From NCBI GenBank assembly GCA_937871985.1, contig CALMPB010000500.1, forward strand, positions 1-20,241: a stretch of 20,241 bases of DNA. The letters are read 5' to 3'. The notes beneath the pieces were generated by a model. It was not told the DNA's origin. It saw nothing but the letters and a program-made list of their open reading frames with translations, and ran no database searches. This document shows positions 1-7,404 of the stretch, piece after piece. The DNA is from an uncultured Burkholderiaceae bacterium (GTDB lineage: Bacteria > Pseudomonadota > Gammaproteobacteria > Burkholderiales > Burkholderiaceae). A program made the translations under genes and the position numbers. Position 1 is the first letter of the stretch; every line of letters begins with the position of its first letter.

Positions 1-231
1 CATCCATTCCCGCAAGCGAACCCCCGAGGCATCGCTGAACGGACGGCCGCTGGCATGCACCCGGGCACCCGGTGCCTGGCTGGCAATACAGATGCGGGCC
101 GTCTCCGAAACCTGGAGGACCGGCCTGGGCTCGTGATCCAGCGGCTTGCCATAGCGAGGCTGGTCACGGCAAACCCTGCAGGCGCGGATGGCGCTCACAT
201 AGGCTTCAAACGGCTCATTTTCGAAGGTCAC
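1..231 (-). CDS. Uracil-DNA glycosylase superfamily protein, 3' end beyond the window
   Basis: Only the first 77 codons are present; the gene runs off the left edge. The translation contains a Cys pair (C18 and C21, motif CRVC) followed by the segment QAPGARVHASGRPFSDASG (about residues 52-70). The latter matches the active-site motif of the uracil-DNA glycosylase family proteins that resemble family 4/5 enzymes. In those families the N-terminal Cys pair contributes to an iron-sulphur cluster; whether that holds here needs the missing C-terminal part. The role would be excision of uracil or deaminated bases from DNA. Start choice is uncertain: GTG at 231 places the Cys pair at a family-typical distance, while ATG at 315 would add 28 residues in the same open frame. 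Neither has a strong ribosome binding site. It is unrelated in function to the catabolic genes beside it. Confidence 0.72.
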   Translation of the reverse strand, partial: MTFENEPFEAYVSAIRACRVCRDQPRYGKPLDHEPRPVLQVSETARICIASQAPGARVHASGRPFSDASGVRLREWM

Positions 232-362
232 GATGGTATCCAGGCGGAATAAGGGAAAAACTCGCCCCCTATGATCGCGCAGCGCCTCCCGCCTGGCAAA
301 TCGCCTTCCAGCCATCCAGGACAACAGCGTCAAGAATGCCGTCCATGCCGGACAAAGAATCG

Positions 363-911
363 CTATACGCTGTCGGGACGGCGCAAGAGAGCCGCCTCGG
401 GCTCGCCCGAACGCATCCGCACGAGCATGGTCTCGGGATCGAACTCGATGCCTATGGGGTTGCGGTTGAATGCTTCGCTGTGCATCCAGGCGTTGGCGGA
501 TTCCGCGTCGGGAAAGCTGTCCACCTGGAGCTCGATCTGGTTGCCGTCGGGGTCGGCGTAGTACAGGGACACCGTGGGGCCGTGATGGATGGAGCGGCGC
601 GGCAGGATGTTCTCGGCCTTGAGCCGCACATACGTGCCCATGAGCTCGTCGAGCGAATCGTAGGCAAACGCCGTGTGAACGTGGCCGACCGTGCTCTGCT
701 CGGGCCGGGCCGGGTAGTCGTCCATGGCCAGCAGGGCGATGCGGTGATGCTCTTCGTCATAGGTCAGGAACGCCACCTTGTCGGAACCGTAGGCGATACG
801 CGTGCCAAGCACGCGGCCATACCAGGCGACCATCCGTTCAAGCTGATTGGTTCTAAGGGCGATGTGCGCCAGGCGCCGCGGCGGCCGGGCGTTTTGCGGG
901 TTCGTGTTCAT
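363..911 (-). CDS. VOC-family protein, probable one-domain extradiol (catechol 2,3-type) dioxygenase
   Basis: A 182-residue protein of the vicinal oxygen chelate superfamily. Two beta-alpha-beta modules are visible. The first starts at HIALRT (H16) and the second at GHVHTAF (H77/H79), and the last strand is YYADPDGNQIEL (residues 118-128). Candidate metal ligands are H16, H77 or H79, and E127; H109/H110 and Y118 sit where extradiol dioxygenases place their catalytic His and Tyr. It is half the length of two-domain BphC/XylE enzymes, so it would be of the small single-domain type. The start is ATG at 911 because AAGGAG lies about 7 bases before it. It follows the FAD hydroxylase gene by 28 bases on the same strand, fitting hydroxylation of a phenol followed by ring cleavage. 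A glyoxalase-like lyase or another VOC activity cannot be excluded. Confidence 0.8.
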   Translation of the reverse strand: MNTNPQNARPPRRLAHIALRTNQLERMVAWYGRVLGTRIAYGSDKVAFLTYDEEHHRIALLAMDDYPARPEQSTVGHVHTAFAYDSLDELMGTYVRLKAENILPRRSIHHGPTVSLYYADPDGNQIELQVDSFPDAESANAWMHSEAFNRNPIGIEFDPETMLVRMRSGEPEAALLRRPDSV

Positions 912-939
912 GCGTTGCTGCTCCTTGCGGAAAACGGTT

Positions 940-2661
940 TTATACGGTTTCAAGAACGTCCTCTTTCGAGCCGGTGACGATGGCCCGGACAACCCGCTGC
1001 AACACCTCGCCGGGGTCGTCGGCCGCACCCGGCGAACGCCATGCCACATGGCCGTCGGGCCGAACCAGAACGGCCCCTTCGGGACTGATTTCGTACAACT
1101 CGTGAAACGCCCCCTGGTTATCGACCAGGTCGCCATCGGGCCCGACCCGGAAGGCGCCGCCCTCGAGTCCGGCGCCGACGGCCGCTTTGCGGAAGGCCGG
1201 CAGCCACGCATGCCCAAGGCGTCCCGCCAACAGCGTGAATCTCAGATCCTTGAAAAGATCGATGGTGGACAGCGAAGCGCCGTCGCGCCATCGCAGCCAG
1301 CAATGCGGCGCCCGGGCGCCGGGAGCGGCGGTGGGGGTATAGGTATTCACTTCGCAGGGCGGGGGATCCGCTCCTTCATCGAAAATCAGCCCGGAGCGGT
1401 ATACATACCCGAAGGTTTGTCCGTGATATTCGAAGTGCTCGCGCTGCAGCGGAATGGCCTGGCGCATGCGGGAGATGTCTTCTTCGCGGAAGTCCTCGGG
1501 CGTGCGCATGATGCCTCCCAAACCCGCCGCCTCCATCTTGCGGGCGTTGCGTACGCTTTGCTCGACATTGAACCGGATGACCGGCAATCGCTCTTGCTCG
1601 TAGCTGTCGAGCAAGCCGTCGCCGGCCTTTCCCTGGATGACGAGGGCCAGCTTCCAGCACAGATTGTGCACATCGCCCACGGCGGTGTTCATGCCCTGGC
1701 CGCCGGTGGGCGGCAATGGGTGCGCGGCATCGCCGGCCAGGAACACCCGGCCGGCGCGCAGGCTTTCGGAAACCCGCGCCTGCATGCGCCAGACGCGCAC
1801 ATCGCGCACACGCGGCTCGAGCTGCTCGACGCCCACGACCGCCTTGACGATTTGCGCGCAGCGTTCCCGGGTGAAGTCCTCGGGACGATGCTTCCCAGGG
1901 TCGTAGCAAAAGTTGTAGGTCCAGCGATATCGCCCGTCCAGGGCAATGAGCACGCCAACCGTAGTGTCGTTATAGATCCACCACAGCAAATTGGGCTTGT
2001 CTTTCACCCATGGCCAAAGATCGGCCTCGAAGTACACGCCGATTTGATTGCCCATCGGCCCGTCACCCGCAAGCTCGATGCCCAGGGCTTGCCGCAACGC
2101 CCCCCTTGCGCCGTCGGCGGCGATTGCATACTGCGCGCGCACCGCCCGGCTCTGGCCATCGCAGTCGGTGATACAGGCCCGGACACCGTCAGCGTCCTGC
2201 TCGAGTGCATCGAGCCGGGTGCCGAATTGCACGCTGACGGACGGCAGGGATTCCGCCGCGCGGCGCAATATGGGCTCCAGCACGTCCTGAGGGCACGAGG
2301 TCTTGGCGCTGGGGCCGTAGGTGTCGAACAATCGGTTGCGCAGTTTGTCCGAATACGTGCGGATGTCGCCGATCATCTCGCCGGCAACGGATCGCACGAA
2401 CGCGACTCCCTGGTTGCGATCATGGGGGACGGCCCGGATGCGCACAGCCTCTTCCTGCCCCCAGGTTCGAAGAATTTCCATTGTGCGAGCGCTGACGACG
2501 TGGCCGCGCGGATGGAAGGAAGTCGAAGGATGCTTCTCGACAAGAAGCGTCTTGACGCCGCAGCGCCCAAGGGCGATCGCGGCGGCCAGGCCGCAAGGCC
2601 CTCCGCCAACGACGATCACCTCGAATGAGTCGCTTCCAGCGGAACATGAAGATGGAGCCAT
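940..2661 (-). CDS. FAD-dependent aromatic (phenol-type) monooxygenase
   Basis: A 573-residue class A flavoprotein hydroxylase. The N-terminal Rossmann motif VVGGGPCG covers residues 17-24 with E42 at the end of the second strand. The FAD-ribityl GD motif GRVFLAGDAAHPLPPTGGQG lies near residue 309. The C-terminal part ends with a thioredoxin-like segment containing the VLVRPDGHVAWR signature seen in phenol and 2,4-dichlorophenol hydroxylases. The family uses NAD(P)H and O2 to hydroxylate phenols ortho to an existing hydroxyl group. The start ATG at 2661 is preceded by AGGAAA. The VOC dioxygenase gene follows 28 bases downstream in what looks like one operon, with a divergent TetR gene upstream. 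The predicted promoter carries one of two matching palindromes, so repression by that TetR is likely. The exact substrate cannot be read from the sequence; MhpA-like or TfdB-like roles are both possible. Confidence 0.88.
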   Translation of the reverse strand: MAPSSCSAGSDSFEVIVVGGGPCGLAAAIALGRCGVKTLLVEKHPSTSFHPRGHVVSARTMEILRTWGQEEAVRIRAVPHDRNQGVAFVRSVAGEMIGDIRTYSDKLRNRLFDTYGPSAKTSCPQDVLEPILRRAAESLPSVSVQFGTRLDALEQDADGVRACITDCDGQSRAVRAQYAIAADGARGALRQALGIELAGDGPMGNQIGVYFEADLWPWVKDKPNLLWWIYNDTTVGVLIALDGRYRWTYNFCYDPGKHRPEDFTRERCAQIVKAVVGVEQLEPRVRDVRVWRMQARVSESLRAGRVFLAGDAAHPLPPTGGQGMNTAVGDVHNLCWKLALVIQGKAGDGLLDSYEQERLPVIRFNVEQSVRNARKMEAAGLGGIMRTPEDFREEDISRMRQAIPLQREHFEYHGQTFGYVYRSGLIFDEGADPPPCEVNTYTPTAAPGARAPHCWLRWRDGASLSTIDLFKDLRFTLLAGRLGHAWLPAFRKAAVGAGLEGGAFRVGPDGDLVDNQGAFHELYEISPEGAVLVRPDGHVAWRSPGAADDPGEVLQRVVRAIVTGSKEDVLETV

Positions 2662-2675
2662 GGAATTTCCTGCAA

Positions 2676-2704
2676 AATATTGACTAATAGTCAGTTTATT
2701 TCAA
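2676..2704 (-). promoter_or_regulatory. Predicted sigma70-like promoter of the hydroxylase-dioxygenase operon
   Basis: On the minus strand TTGAAA (2704-2699) and AATATT (2681-2676) are separated by 17 bases, ending about 15 bases before the hydroxylase start codon. The spacer almost exactly contains the palindrome at 2681-2693, a typical arrangement for a repressor blocking RNA polymerase. The short distance to the ATG leaves a leader of only about 7-10 bases, so another promoter further upstream is also possible. Confidence 0.4.
2681..2693. promoter_or_regulatory. Operator candidate 1 for the divergent TetR regulator
   Basis: TGACTAATAGTCA is a perfect inverted repeat with 6-base arms (TGACTA/TAGTCA) around one central base. 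It differs at one position from the palindrome at 2815-2827 in the same intergenic region. Two such copies beside a TetR gene strongly suggest its binding sites. This copy lies between the predicted -35 and -10 elements of the hydroxylase operon. Confidence 0.65.
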
Positions 2705-2814
2705 AAAAATACAGCCAGGAATGAATTTTCATACGCCTTCATGCTTTAAATGAAAAGCATATTTAACCGTTATGTTCCGATACTTTCCCATCACGGACAG
2801 GCGTAGAAAATAGC

Positions 2815-2827
2815 TGACTTATAGTCA
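2815..2827. promoter_or_regulatory. Operator candidate 2, near the tetR side
   Basis: TGACTTATAGTCA has 5-base perfect arms (TGACT/AGTCA) and matches operator candidate 1 at 12 of 13 positions. Its centre is 134 bases from that of the first copy and 96 bases upstream of the tetR start codon. It could mediate autoregulation or, with the first site, DNA looping. Confidence 0.6.
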
Positions 2828-2916
2828 ATAATAATTCAATAAACGGAAATCGATGATAGTGGTTTTCCCTTGTTCGCCGTTGCGGGCGATGCCTGTTTTT
2901 CGGCTATGATCTGCGC

Positions 2917-3573
2917 ATGAACCAGTCCGCAGACATCTCCCTCCGCAAAGCCGCAAGAAAGGCGCCCAAAGCCCCGTCGGGCAAGCAGCGCATTCTCGAT
3001 GCCGCCGAAAGCCTGTTCGCCAAGCGCGGGTTTCCAGAGGTGTCCGCCGCCGAAATCGCCAAACAAGCCGGCGTCGCGCACGGCCTGCTGTTCCACCACT
3101 TCGGCTCCATGGAAGAGCTCTACGCCGACGTCTCGCGCACGGCAGCCCAAAGCATGGACGCCGCGCAACTGCATGCTTTTCGCGGCAAAACCGCAAGGCT
3201 TCAGATCGCCTCGTTCCTGCGAGCGCACATGAGGGCCATCAAGCTGCGCGAAGGCGATGCGCTGTTCCGCGCCCGCTCGCTCAACACCAGCGTCAGCGGC
3301 ACGATCACGCAAATCTGGGAAGCCTCCCGGCAGCGGGCCATAGACAAATTGTTCGAAGTGCTTGGCATTGCCAGCCCGACCGAGAAAATGCGGGTATGCC
3401 TGCGCGCGTGGATCGCCTTTCACGACCAATTGGTCGCAGGCTGGCTGACGGACAAAACCCTTACCCAGGCGGAAGTCCTCGACTGGACGCTGCGCCAGCT
3501 CGATCAACTGGCCCTGGACATACTGGGCGCGGATCTGGACAAGGCCATTCCCCAGGCGAGCGGCCAGGCGTAG
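2917..3573 (+). CDS. TetR/AcrR-family transcriptional regulator
   Basis: A 218-residue protein with an N-terminal TetR DNA-binding domain at about residues 23-70. ILDAAESLFAKRGF is followed by the helix-turn-helix AAEIAKQAGVAHGLLFHHFG and then MEELY. The rest is an all-helical ligand-binding and dimerisation domain with no recognisable subfamily motif. It is divergent from the FAD hydroxylase/VOC dioxygenase operon and separated from it by 255 bases that hold two near-identical palindromes. Repression of that operon and of itself, relieved by an aromatic substrate or intermediate, is the natural reading (inference). No clear Shine-Dalgarno sequence precedes ATG 2917, but no better start exists because the helix-turn-helix begins shortly after. 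Transcription probably ends at the hairpin at 3588-3615. Confidence 0.9.
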   Translation: MNQSADISLRKAARKAPKAPSGKQRILDAAESLFAKRGFPEVSAAEIAKQAGVAHGLLFHHFGSMEELYADVSRTAAQSMDAAQLHAFRGKTARLQIASFLRAHMRAIKLREGDALFRARSLNTSVSGTITQIWEASRQRAIDKLFEVLGIASPTEKMRVCLRAWIAFHDQLVAGWLTDKTLTQAEVLDWTLRQLDQLALDILGADLDKAIPQASGQA

Positions 3574-3587
3574 CGCAGACGGAAACG

Positions 3588-3615
3588 AATACGGGGCGGT
3601 TGCCCGCCCCGTATT
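3588..3615. terminator. Strong hairpin, probable bidirectional terminator
   Basis: A perfect 12-bp GC-rich stem (arms AATACGGGGCGG and CCGCCCCGTATT) closes a 4-base TTGC loop. It lies 14 bases after the tetR stop codon and 25 bases after the stop of the convergent MFS small-subunit gene. There is no long T-run on either side, though the A/T-rich stem ends could assist. It is likely a shared terminator for the two converging units. Confidence 0.7.
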
Positions 3616-3640
3616 CAAACCGCCGGCAAGCCGCTTTGGC

Positions 3641-3766
3641 TTACTGGAACAGCTTCATGGCATTGGCCAGCGTTTTCAGAACACCGAACACCAGGGGTAT
3701 GCCAACAAGCCCCCATGCCAGCACAAGCTGCAGGGTCGTCGTGCGTTTGTAATTGGTATTTTCCAT
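3641..3766 (-). CDS. Single-span small membrane protein, MFS (OFA) transporter small subunit type
   Basis: This 41-residue open frame begins with MENTNYKRTTTLQ and contains one hydrophobic segment at about residues 12-31 (LQLVLAWGLVGIPLVFGVL), followed by a short polar tail ending in KLFQ. It starts 12 bases after the stop codon of the OFA-type MFS gene, with GGAGG in the gap at proper spacing, so it is clearly co-transcribed. Tiny proteins with a W-x-x-V-G-I-P-L core directly downstream of oxalate/formate-antiporter-type carriers are, from memory, annotated as MFS transporter small subunits in betaproteobacteria. The protein would sit in the inner membrane beside the carrier. Its biochemical role is not established by anything visible here. 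It is easily missed because of its size. Confidence 0.75.
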   Translation of the reverse strand: MENTNYKRTTTLQLVLAWGLVGIPLVFGVLKTLANAMKLFQ

Positions 3767-3778
3767 GGTCCGCCTCCG

Positions 3779-5182
3779 TTAAGCGCCAGCCGCGTCGCTG
3801 GCGGTTCTACCCGTTACGACCGGCATCTCGTTTTCGCCCTTCATGTGGTAGCGGCTGTGAACCGCCTTCACGAAGAGATTGCAGATGAACCCAAGCACGA
3901 ACAGCCCGGCCATGATGTACATGGTGGTGTTGTAGGCCTGCGCCTTGGGTACATCGTGCGCAATGTTGTAGGCCCGGATGTAGTTGACCATGACCGGGCC
4001 GAAAATACCCGCGGCCGACCAGGCGGTGAGCAGCATGCCATGAATGGCGCCCACGTACTGCGTGCCGAACATGTCCCGCAGATAAGCCGGCACGGTCGAG
4101 AAACCCCCGCCGTACATGCTGATGATGAGGCAGAAGCACACGACGAAAAGCGTAATGCTGCCGACCGTGCCGGTATGCGGAATGGCGCAGTACAGAAGCA
4201 GGCCGAGGACCATGAACACAAAGTAGGTGTTCTTGCGGCCGATGAAGTCCGACACCGAGGCCCAGGCGAACCGGCCGCCCATATTGAACAGACTCATGAG
4301 CCCCACAAGGCCCGCCGCCGCGATAGGCGTGATGCGCCCTGGGAACATCTCCTGGCTCATGGCCGAGGCCTGCCCCAGAACGCCGATGCCGGCAGTGGTA
4401 TTGACGCACAATACAATCCAGATCAGCCAGAACTGGGGCGTTTTCAGGGCGTCGTACACATAGACATTGTTGCGGGTGATCATCTTGGTCGCCTGCACGG
4501 GCGCGACATAGCCTTCGGGCTTCCAGTCCGGAGGCGGCACCCTCACGATGATGGACCCGATGATCATGAAAATGAAGTAGACCACGCCCAGGACGACGAA
4601 GGTTTCCATTACGCCGATATGCGTGCTGGTAGTGAAGTTCCCCATCAGCCATACCGAAAGCGGCGAAGCAATGAAAGCCCCGCCGCCGAAACCCATGATG
4701 GCCATGCCCGTCGCCATGCCCGGCCTGTCCGGGAACCATTTGATAAGCGTGGAGACCGGCGAGATGTAGCCGATGCCGAGCGCTATTCCCCCCAGCACCC
4801 CGTAGCCCAGGTACAGCAGCCATAGCTGGTGTATGGAAACGCCGATGGCCGAAATGAAGAACCCTCCGGCCCAGCAGCATGCCGCCGTGAACATGGCCTT
4901 GCGCGGGCCGCCCTCTTCGACCCAGCGCCCGAACACCGCCGAGGAAACCCCCAGGAAAAAGATGGCCAGCGAAAAAATCCAGCCAAGCTGAGTCAGCTTC
5001 CAGTCGTCCGGGGCTGACTCGTTGATGCCGATCAGTCGGGTCATCGGCAGGTTGAAAACACTGTATGCGTAGGCCTGGCCGATGCAAAGATGCACACAAA
5101 GCGCCGCGGGCGGCACCATCCATCGGCTAAAACCAGGTCCTGCTACCGTACGGCTTCGTTCCAGAAAGGACGTTAATTTCAT
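3779..5182 (-). CDS. OFA-family MFS transporter (oxalate:formate antiporter-like)
   Basis: A 467-residue protein with about 12 hydrophobic spans. The segment GYGVLGGIALGIGYISPVST, followed by KWFPDRPGMATGMAIMGFGGG, is characteristic of OxlT-type carriers (MFS subfamily OFA). The loop motif GRWVEEGGPRK between spans 2 and 3 is the MFS signature region. The family exchanges or imports small carboxylates such as oxalate, formate or related acids across the inner membrane. Substrate cannot be assigned here; an organic acid linked to the aromatic pathways nearby is an inference. The start ATG at 5182 is preceded by AAGGAG at 7 bases spacing, which rules out the longer in-frame extension upstream. 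The small single-span protein gene follows 12 bases downstream as a probable partner. Confidence 0.88.
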   Translation of the reverse strand: MKLTSFLERSRTVAGPGFSRWMVPPAALCVHLCIGQAYAYSVFNLPMTRLIGINESAPDDWKLTQLGWIFSLAIFFLGVSSAVFGRWVEEGGPRKAMFTAACCWAGGFFISAIGVSIHQLWLLYLGYGVLGGIALGIGYISPVSTLIKWFPDRPGMATGMAIMGFGGGAFIASPLSVWLMGNFTTSTHIGVMETFVVLGVVYFIFMIIGSIIVRVPPPDWKPEGYVAPVQATKMITRNNVYVYDALKTPQFWLIWIVLCVNTTAGIGVLGQASAMSQEMFPGRITPIAAAGLVGLMSLFNMGGRFAWASVSDFIGRKNTYFVFMVLGLLLYCAIPHTGTVGSITLFVVCFCLIISMYGGGFSTVPAYLRDMFGTQYVGAIHGMLLTAWSAAGIFGPVMVNYIRAYNIAHDVPKAQAYNTTMYIMAGLFVLGFICNLFVKAVHSRYHMKGENEMPVVTGRTASDAAGA

Positions 5183-5548
5183 TTTATCTCCTTCAAAAAC
5201 TGCAGCCCAATGGGCGTGGGTAACAACTTTATTGACATTATCGACAGGCCATGAATTATGTGTTTTAAGGTAAAGGCCTGAACTGATCCCCGCGCAACCG
5301 AGAAAAGCGTAACGTATTTCGTAAGCTCGATCTATAAATTTCACCCCCCTTTTCGGTGTTTTTCGGCACATCGTTCAGTCTACTCAACAAACTGGGGTAG
5401 AACTCTATTGACAGCATTCCCTGGACTTCTTATTGTCTTTGGCCGGCTGAAATGCGCGCCCTTTAAAGAAGCCCGGAATAAGGCGCGGGCGTCGAGTAAA
5501 CTACCAGCATTCCGCCGCTTCGAACCGGCCTGAATAAGCGCAAAGAAA
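5183..5548. other. Divergent intergenic region between the MFS carrier and bestrophin genes
   Basis: 366 bases without a supported gene. The right half holds the promoter-like pair at 5408-5436 for the bestrophin gene. The left half must carry the carrier's promoter and is AT-rich around 5216-5340, but no convincing -35/-10 pair was identified there. No perfect palindrome long enough to call an operator was found. Confidence 0.5.
5408..5436 (+). promoter_or_regulatory. Predicted sigma70 promoter of the bestrophin gene
   Basis: A consensus -35 box TTGACA (5408-5413) is followed after exactly 17 bases by TATTGT (5431-5436, 4 of 6 consensus bases). It would give a leader of roughly 105 bases before ATG 5549. 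Confidence 0.5.
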
Positions 5549-6445
5549 ATGATCGTACGCTCGCAGCCCAGCATCAAGGACATTCTCTTGACGATCAATG
5601 GCTCGATTCTGCCAAGGATCACAGGCCGCCTCGTCCTGATTGCCATCGTCAGCGTCATCGCAATCTTCGCCGCGCAGGAACACCCGGGAATCTTTGCGCG
5701 GATCAGCGCCATTCCCTTCACGCTCATCGGCATCGCGCTCTCGGTTTTCATGAGCTTTCGCAACAATGCCTGCTACGCACGCTGGTGGGAAGGCAGAAAG
5801 CTTTGGGGGGACATCATCATTGCCAGCCGGTCGTTCGCGCGCCAGGCCGCCATGCTGCCCCCTGAAGACAAGAGCTACCTTTTGCGCGGCCTATGCGGCT
5901 TCTCGGCGGGGCTGGCGGCCCGGCTGCGCGGCGCAAGCGAGTCCGAAGCCATCGAGCCGTGGTGCGACATCAGCCTGGCCCCGAACGAGCCCAACGCCAC
6001 CAACAGGGTGCTCGACCAGATCGGAAAATACTGCCTGAAGCTGATGCACGACAAGAAGGTCGAAGCCATCCATTATTCGGTGCTCGATCAGCAGCTTGCC
6101 ATTCTTGCCAACGCCCAGGGAGGCTGCGAACGCATCGCATCCACCCCCGTGCCGTTCTCGTACTCCCTTCTGCTGCACCGAACCGCCATTATCTTCTGCC
6201 TGACCCTGCCGTTCGCCCTGGCCGGATCGCTGGACTGGTGGACGCTGCTGCCCGTGCTGCTCGTCGCCTACACCTTCTTCGGCCTGGACGCGCTGGGTCA
6301 CCAGCTTGAAGACCCCTTCAGCCTCGAGCCCAACGCCCTGCCCTTACACGCCATGACGCGCACCATCGAGCGGGAAATGCTGGCCCTGCTGGGGCACAAG
6401 CAGCTTCCCCCGCCGCTCGACCCGTACAACCATATGCTGCACTAG
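5549..6445 (+). CDS. Bestrophin-family (YneE/UPF0187) ion channel protein
   Basis: A 298-residue membrane protein. Hydrophobic spans occupy about residues 26-42 and 54-70, followed by the bestrophin hallmark FRNNACYARWWEGRKLWG (residues 70-87). A second pair of spans lies near residues 212-245. The family forms pentameric anion or, in some bacteria, cation channels in the inner membrane; the ion selectivity cannot be read here. Length is normal for bacterial members. The gene stands alone between two oppositely oriented units and is followed by a GC-rich hairpin, so it is probably monocistronic. ATG 5549 has only a weak AAAGAAA-type ribosome binding stretch before it, but the N-terminus aligns with the expected family start. 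No evidence links it to the aromatic pathways. Confidence 0.88.
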   Translation: MIVRSQPSIKDILLTINGSILPRITGRLVLIAIVSVIAIFAAQEHPGIFARISAIPFTLIGIALSVFMSFRNNACYARWWEGRKLWGDIIIASRSFARQAAMLPPEDKSYLLRGLCGFSAGLAARLRGASESEAIEPWCDISLAPNEPNATNRVLDQIGKYCLKLMHDKKVEAIHYSVLDQQLAILANAQGGCERIASTPVPFSYSLLLHRTAIIFCLTLPFALAGSLDWWTLLPVLLVAYTFFGLDALGHQLEDPFSLEPNALPLHAMTRTIEREMLALLGHKQLPPPLDPYNHMLH

Positions 6446-6446
6446 C

Positions 6447-6466
6447 CGCGCGGCATTTGCCGTGCG
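6447..6466. terminator. Possible terminator hairpin after the bestrophin gene
   Basis: CGCGCGGC and GCCGTGCG pair over 8 positions (one G-U wobble) around an ATTT loop, starting two bases after the stop codon. There is no T-run, so this is a moderate call. It lies between two convergent genes and could serve both. Confidence 0.45.
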
Positions 6467-6482
6467 CGCACATGGTAAACAC

Positions 6483-7178
6483 TCACTCTGGCCGGTCATG
6501 CGAATTTGCGCGAGGAGTATAGGCTCCCGTGTAGGCTTTATGCCAAATCTGCAACGCGCGATACAAAGCCTTCCGCTCTTCATCGCCCAACATGCGCAAA
6601 AGCTCCGCCTGTTTTTGCCTGGCCGTGTCCAAGACGCGATTCACGGACTCGGTTCCCTTGCCGGTAATCATGCTGGTGAGTTTCTTGCGACCGACATTGC
6701 CCCTATCCCTGATCATCACCAGGCCCCGCTCTTCGAGCCGCCTCAGAGTGCGGCTCACCAACGCCTTATCCGTGCTGGACAGCGCCTCGATTTCGGCGAA
6801 AGACATGATAACGCCCGGCTCCAGAACGGAAAGCACCTTCCACTCGGGGAGGGTCAGGCCTTCTATCTCGACATAAGGAATCGTGATCGAACGTCGCAAT
6901 ACCCCGCCGACCAACGTCATCATCGTCGTCGGAAAATCGTAGACCTCCAGCTTGGCCCCGTTATCGGACAGCTCCATCCATGGACACGCGGGCAACGGAT
7001 CTGCGTCCTGCAAAGTTTTTGCCAATTTTGAAACCATGTATTCAGCATCCTCCGGATTCATGCACTCCGTGACAAGCAACGGCATCGCAAAATTGTAAGG
7101 CACGCACCTGCAGCCGCCCGCCGAACCGGCATGCAAGCGCTCGAACCCTTGCATCAATGAAAACAAACAATGCGGCAT
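6483..7178 (-). CDS. MarR-family transcriptional regulator
   Basis: A winged-helix regulator of 231 residues from the chosen start. The MarR domain lies at about residues 80-205. LTLPEWKVLSVLE is the helix before the reader head, SSTDKALVSRTLRRLEERGL (134-153) is the recognition-helix region, and the wing runs to about residue 168. The N-terminal 80 residues are longer than usual for MarR proteins. Two starts are possible: ATG 7178, preceded by AAGGTG, and ATG 7061, preceded by a closely spaced GGAG and giving 192 residues. ATG 7178 is preferred because a perfect palindrome (7223-7252) then lies 44 bases upstream, as expected for autoregulation. The gene is divergent from the flavoenzyme/Rieske unit, whose upstream region carries related palindromes, so it probably controls that unit in response to an aromatic ligand. 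Confidence 0.85.
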   Translation of the reverse strand: MPHCLFSLMQGFERLHAGSAGGCRCVPYNFAMPLLVTECMNPEDAEYMVSKLAKTLQDADPLPACPWMELSDNGAKLEVYDFPTTMMTLVGGVLRRSITIPYVEIEGLTLPEWKVLSVLEPGVIMSFAEIEALSSTDKALVSRTLRRLEERGLVMIRDRGNVGRKKLTSMITGKGTESVNRVLDTARQKQAELLRMLGDEERKALYRALQIWHKAYTGAYTPRANSHDRPE

Positions 7179-7222
7179 GCGTCACCTTATATGTATCCAT
7201 GACGTTCCTTCAATTATTTTGA

Positions 7223-7252
7223 CCGATCAATATGGATTTTAATATTGATCGG
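7223..7252. promoter_or_regulatory. Operator candidate for MarR, proximal to marR
   Basis: CCGATCAATAT and ATATTGATCGG are perfect 11-base inverted repeats separated by 8 bases. This is the longest perfect palindrome in the window's intergenic DNA apart from the terminator at 3588-3615. Its half-site GATCAA recurs in the two other palindromes of this region. Confidence 0.6.
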
Positions 7253-7362
7253 AAACGGCTCTCTTGCCAAAAAGTTTCAGCCCCGGAAAAAGAAGAATTC
7301 CTCAATCGCCACGGATGGATATAAGAGGGGATGAATCAGGGTATATCCCTATTATGCGATAT

Positions 7363-7380
7363 ATTTTGTTTGATCAAAAT
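7363..7380. promoter_or_regulatory. Second GATCAA-type palindrome
   Basis: TTTGATCAAA (7369-7378) is a perfect 10-base palindrome. The overlapping ATTTTG (7363-7368) and CAAAAT (7375-7380) also pair perfectly. Such TTGATCAA cores are common MarR-family operators. The site lies midway in the divergent region. Confidence 0.5.
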
Positions 7381-7404
7381 AGAAAATACAATGATGGAGC
7401 TCAA

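Noticed and set aside
847..2628. Long plus-strand open frame (593 codons) opposite the FAD monooxygenase
   Set aside because: It is the mirror of a high-GC gene; its translation shows no domain, while the minus-strand frame has clear FAD motifs and a ribosome binding site.
3845..4825. 326-codon plus-strand frame opposite the MFS carrier gene
   Set aside because: His/Asp/Arg-rich translation without motifs, antisense to a gene with clear OFA signatures.
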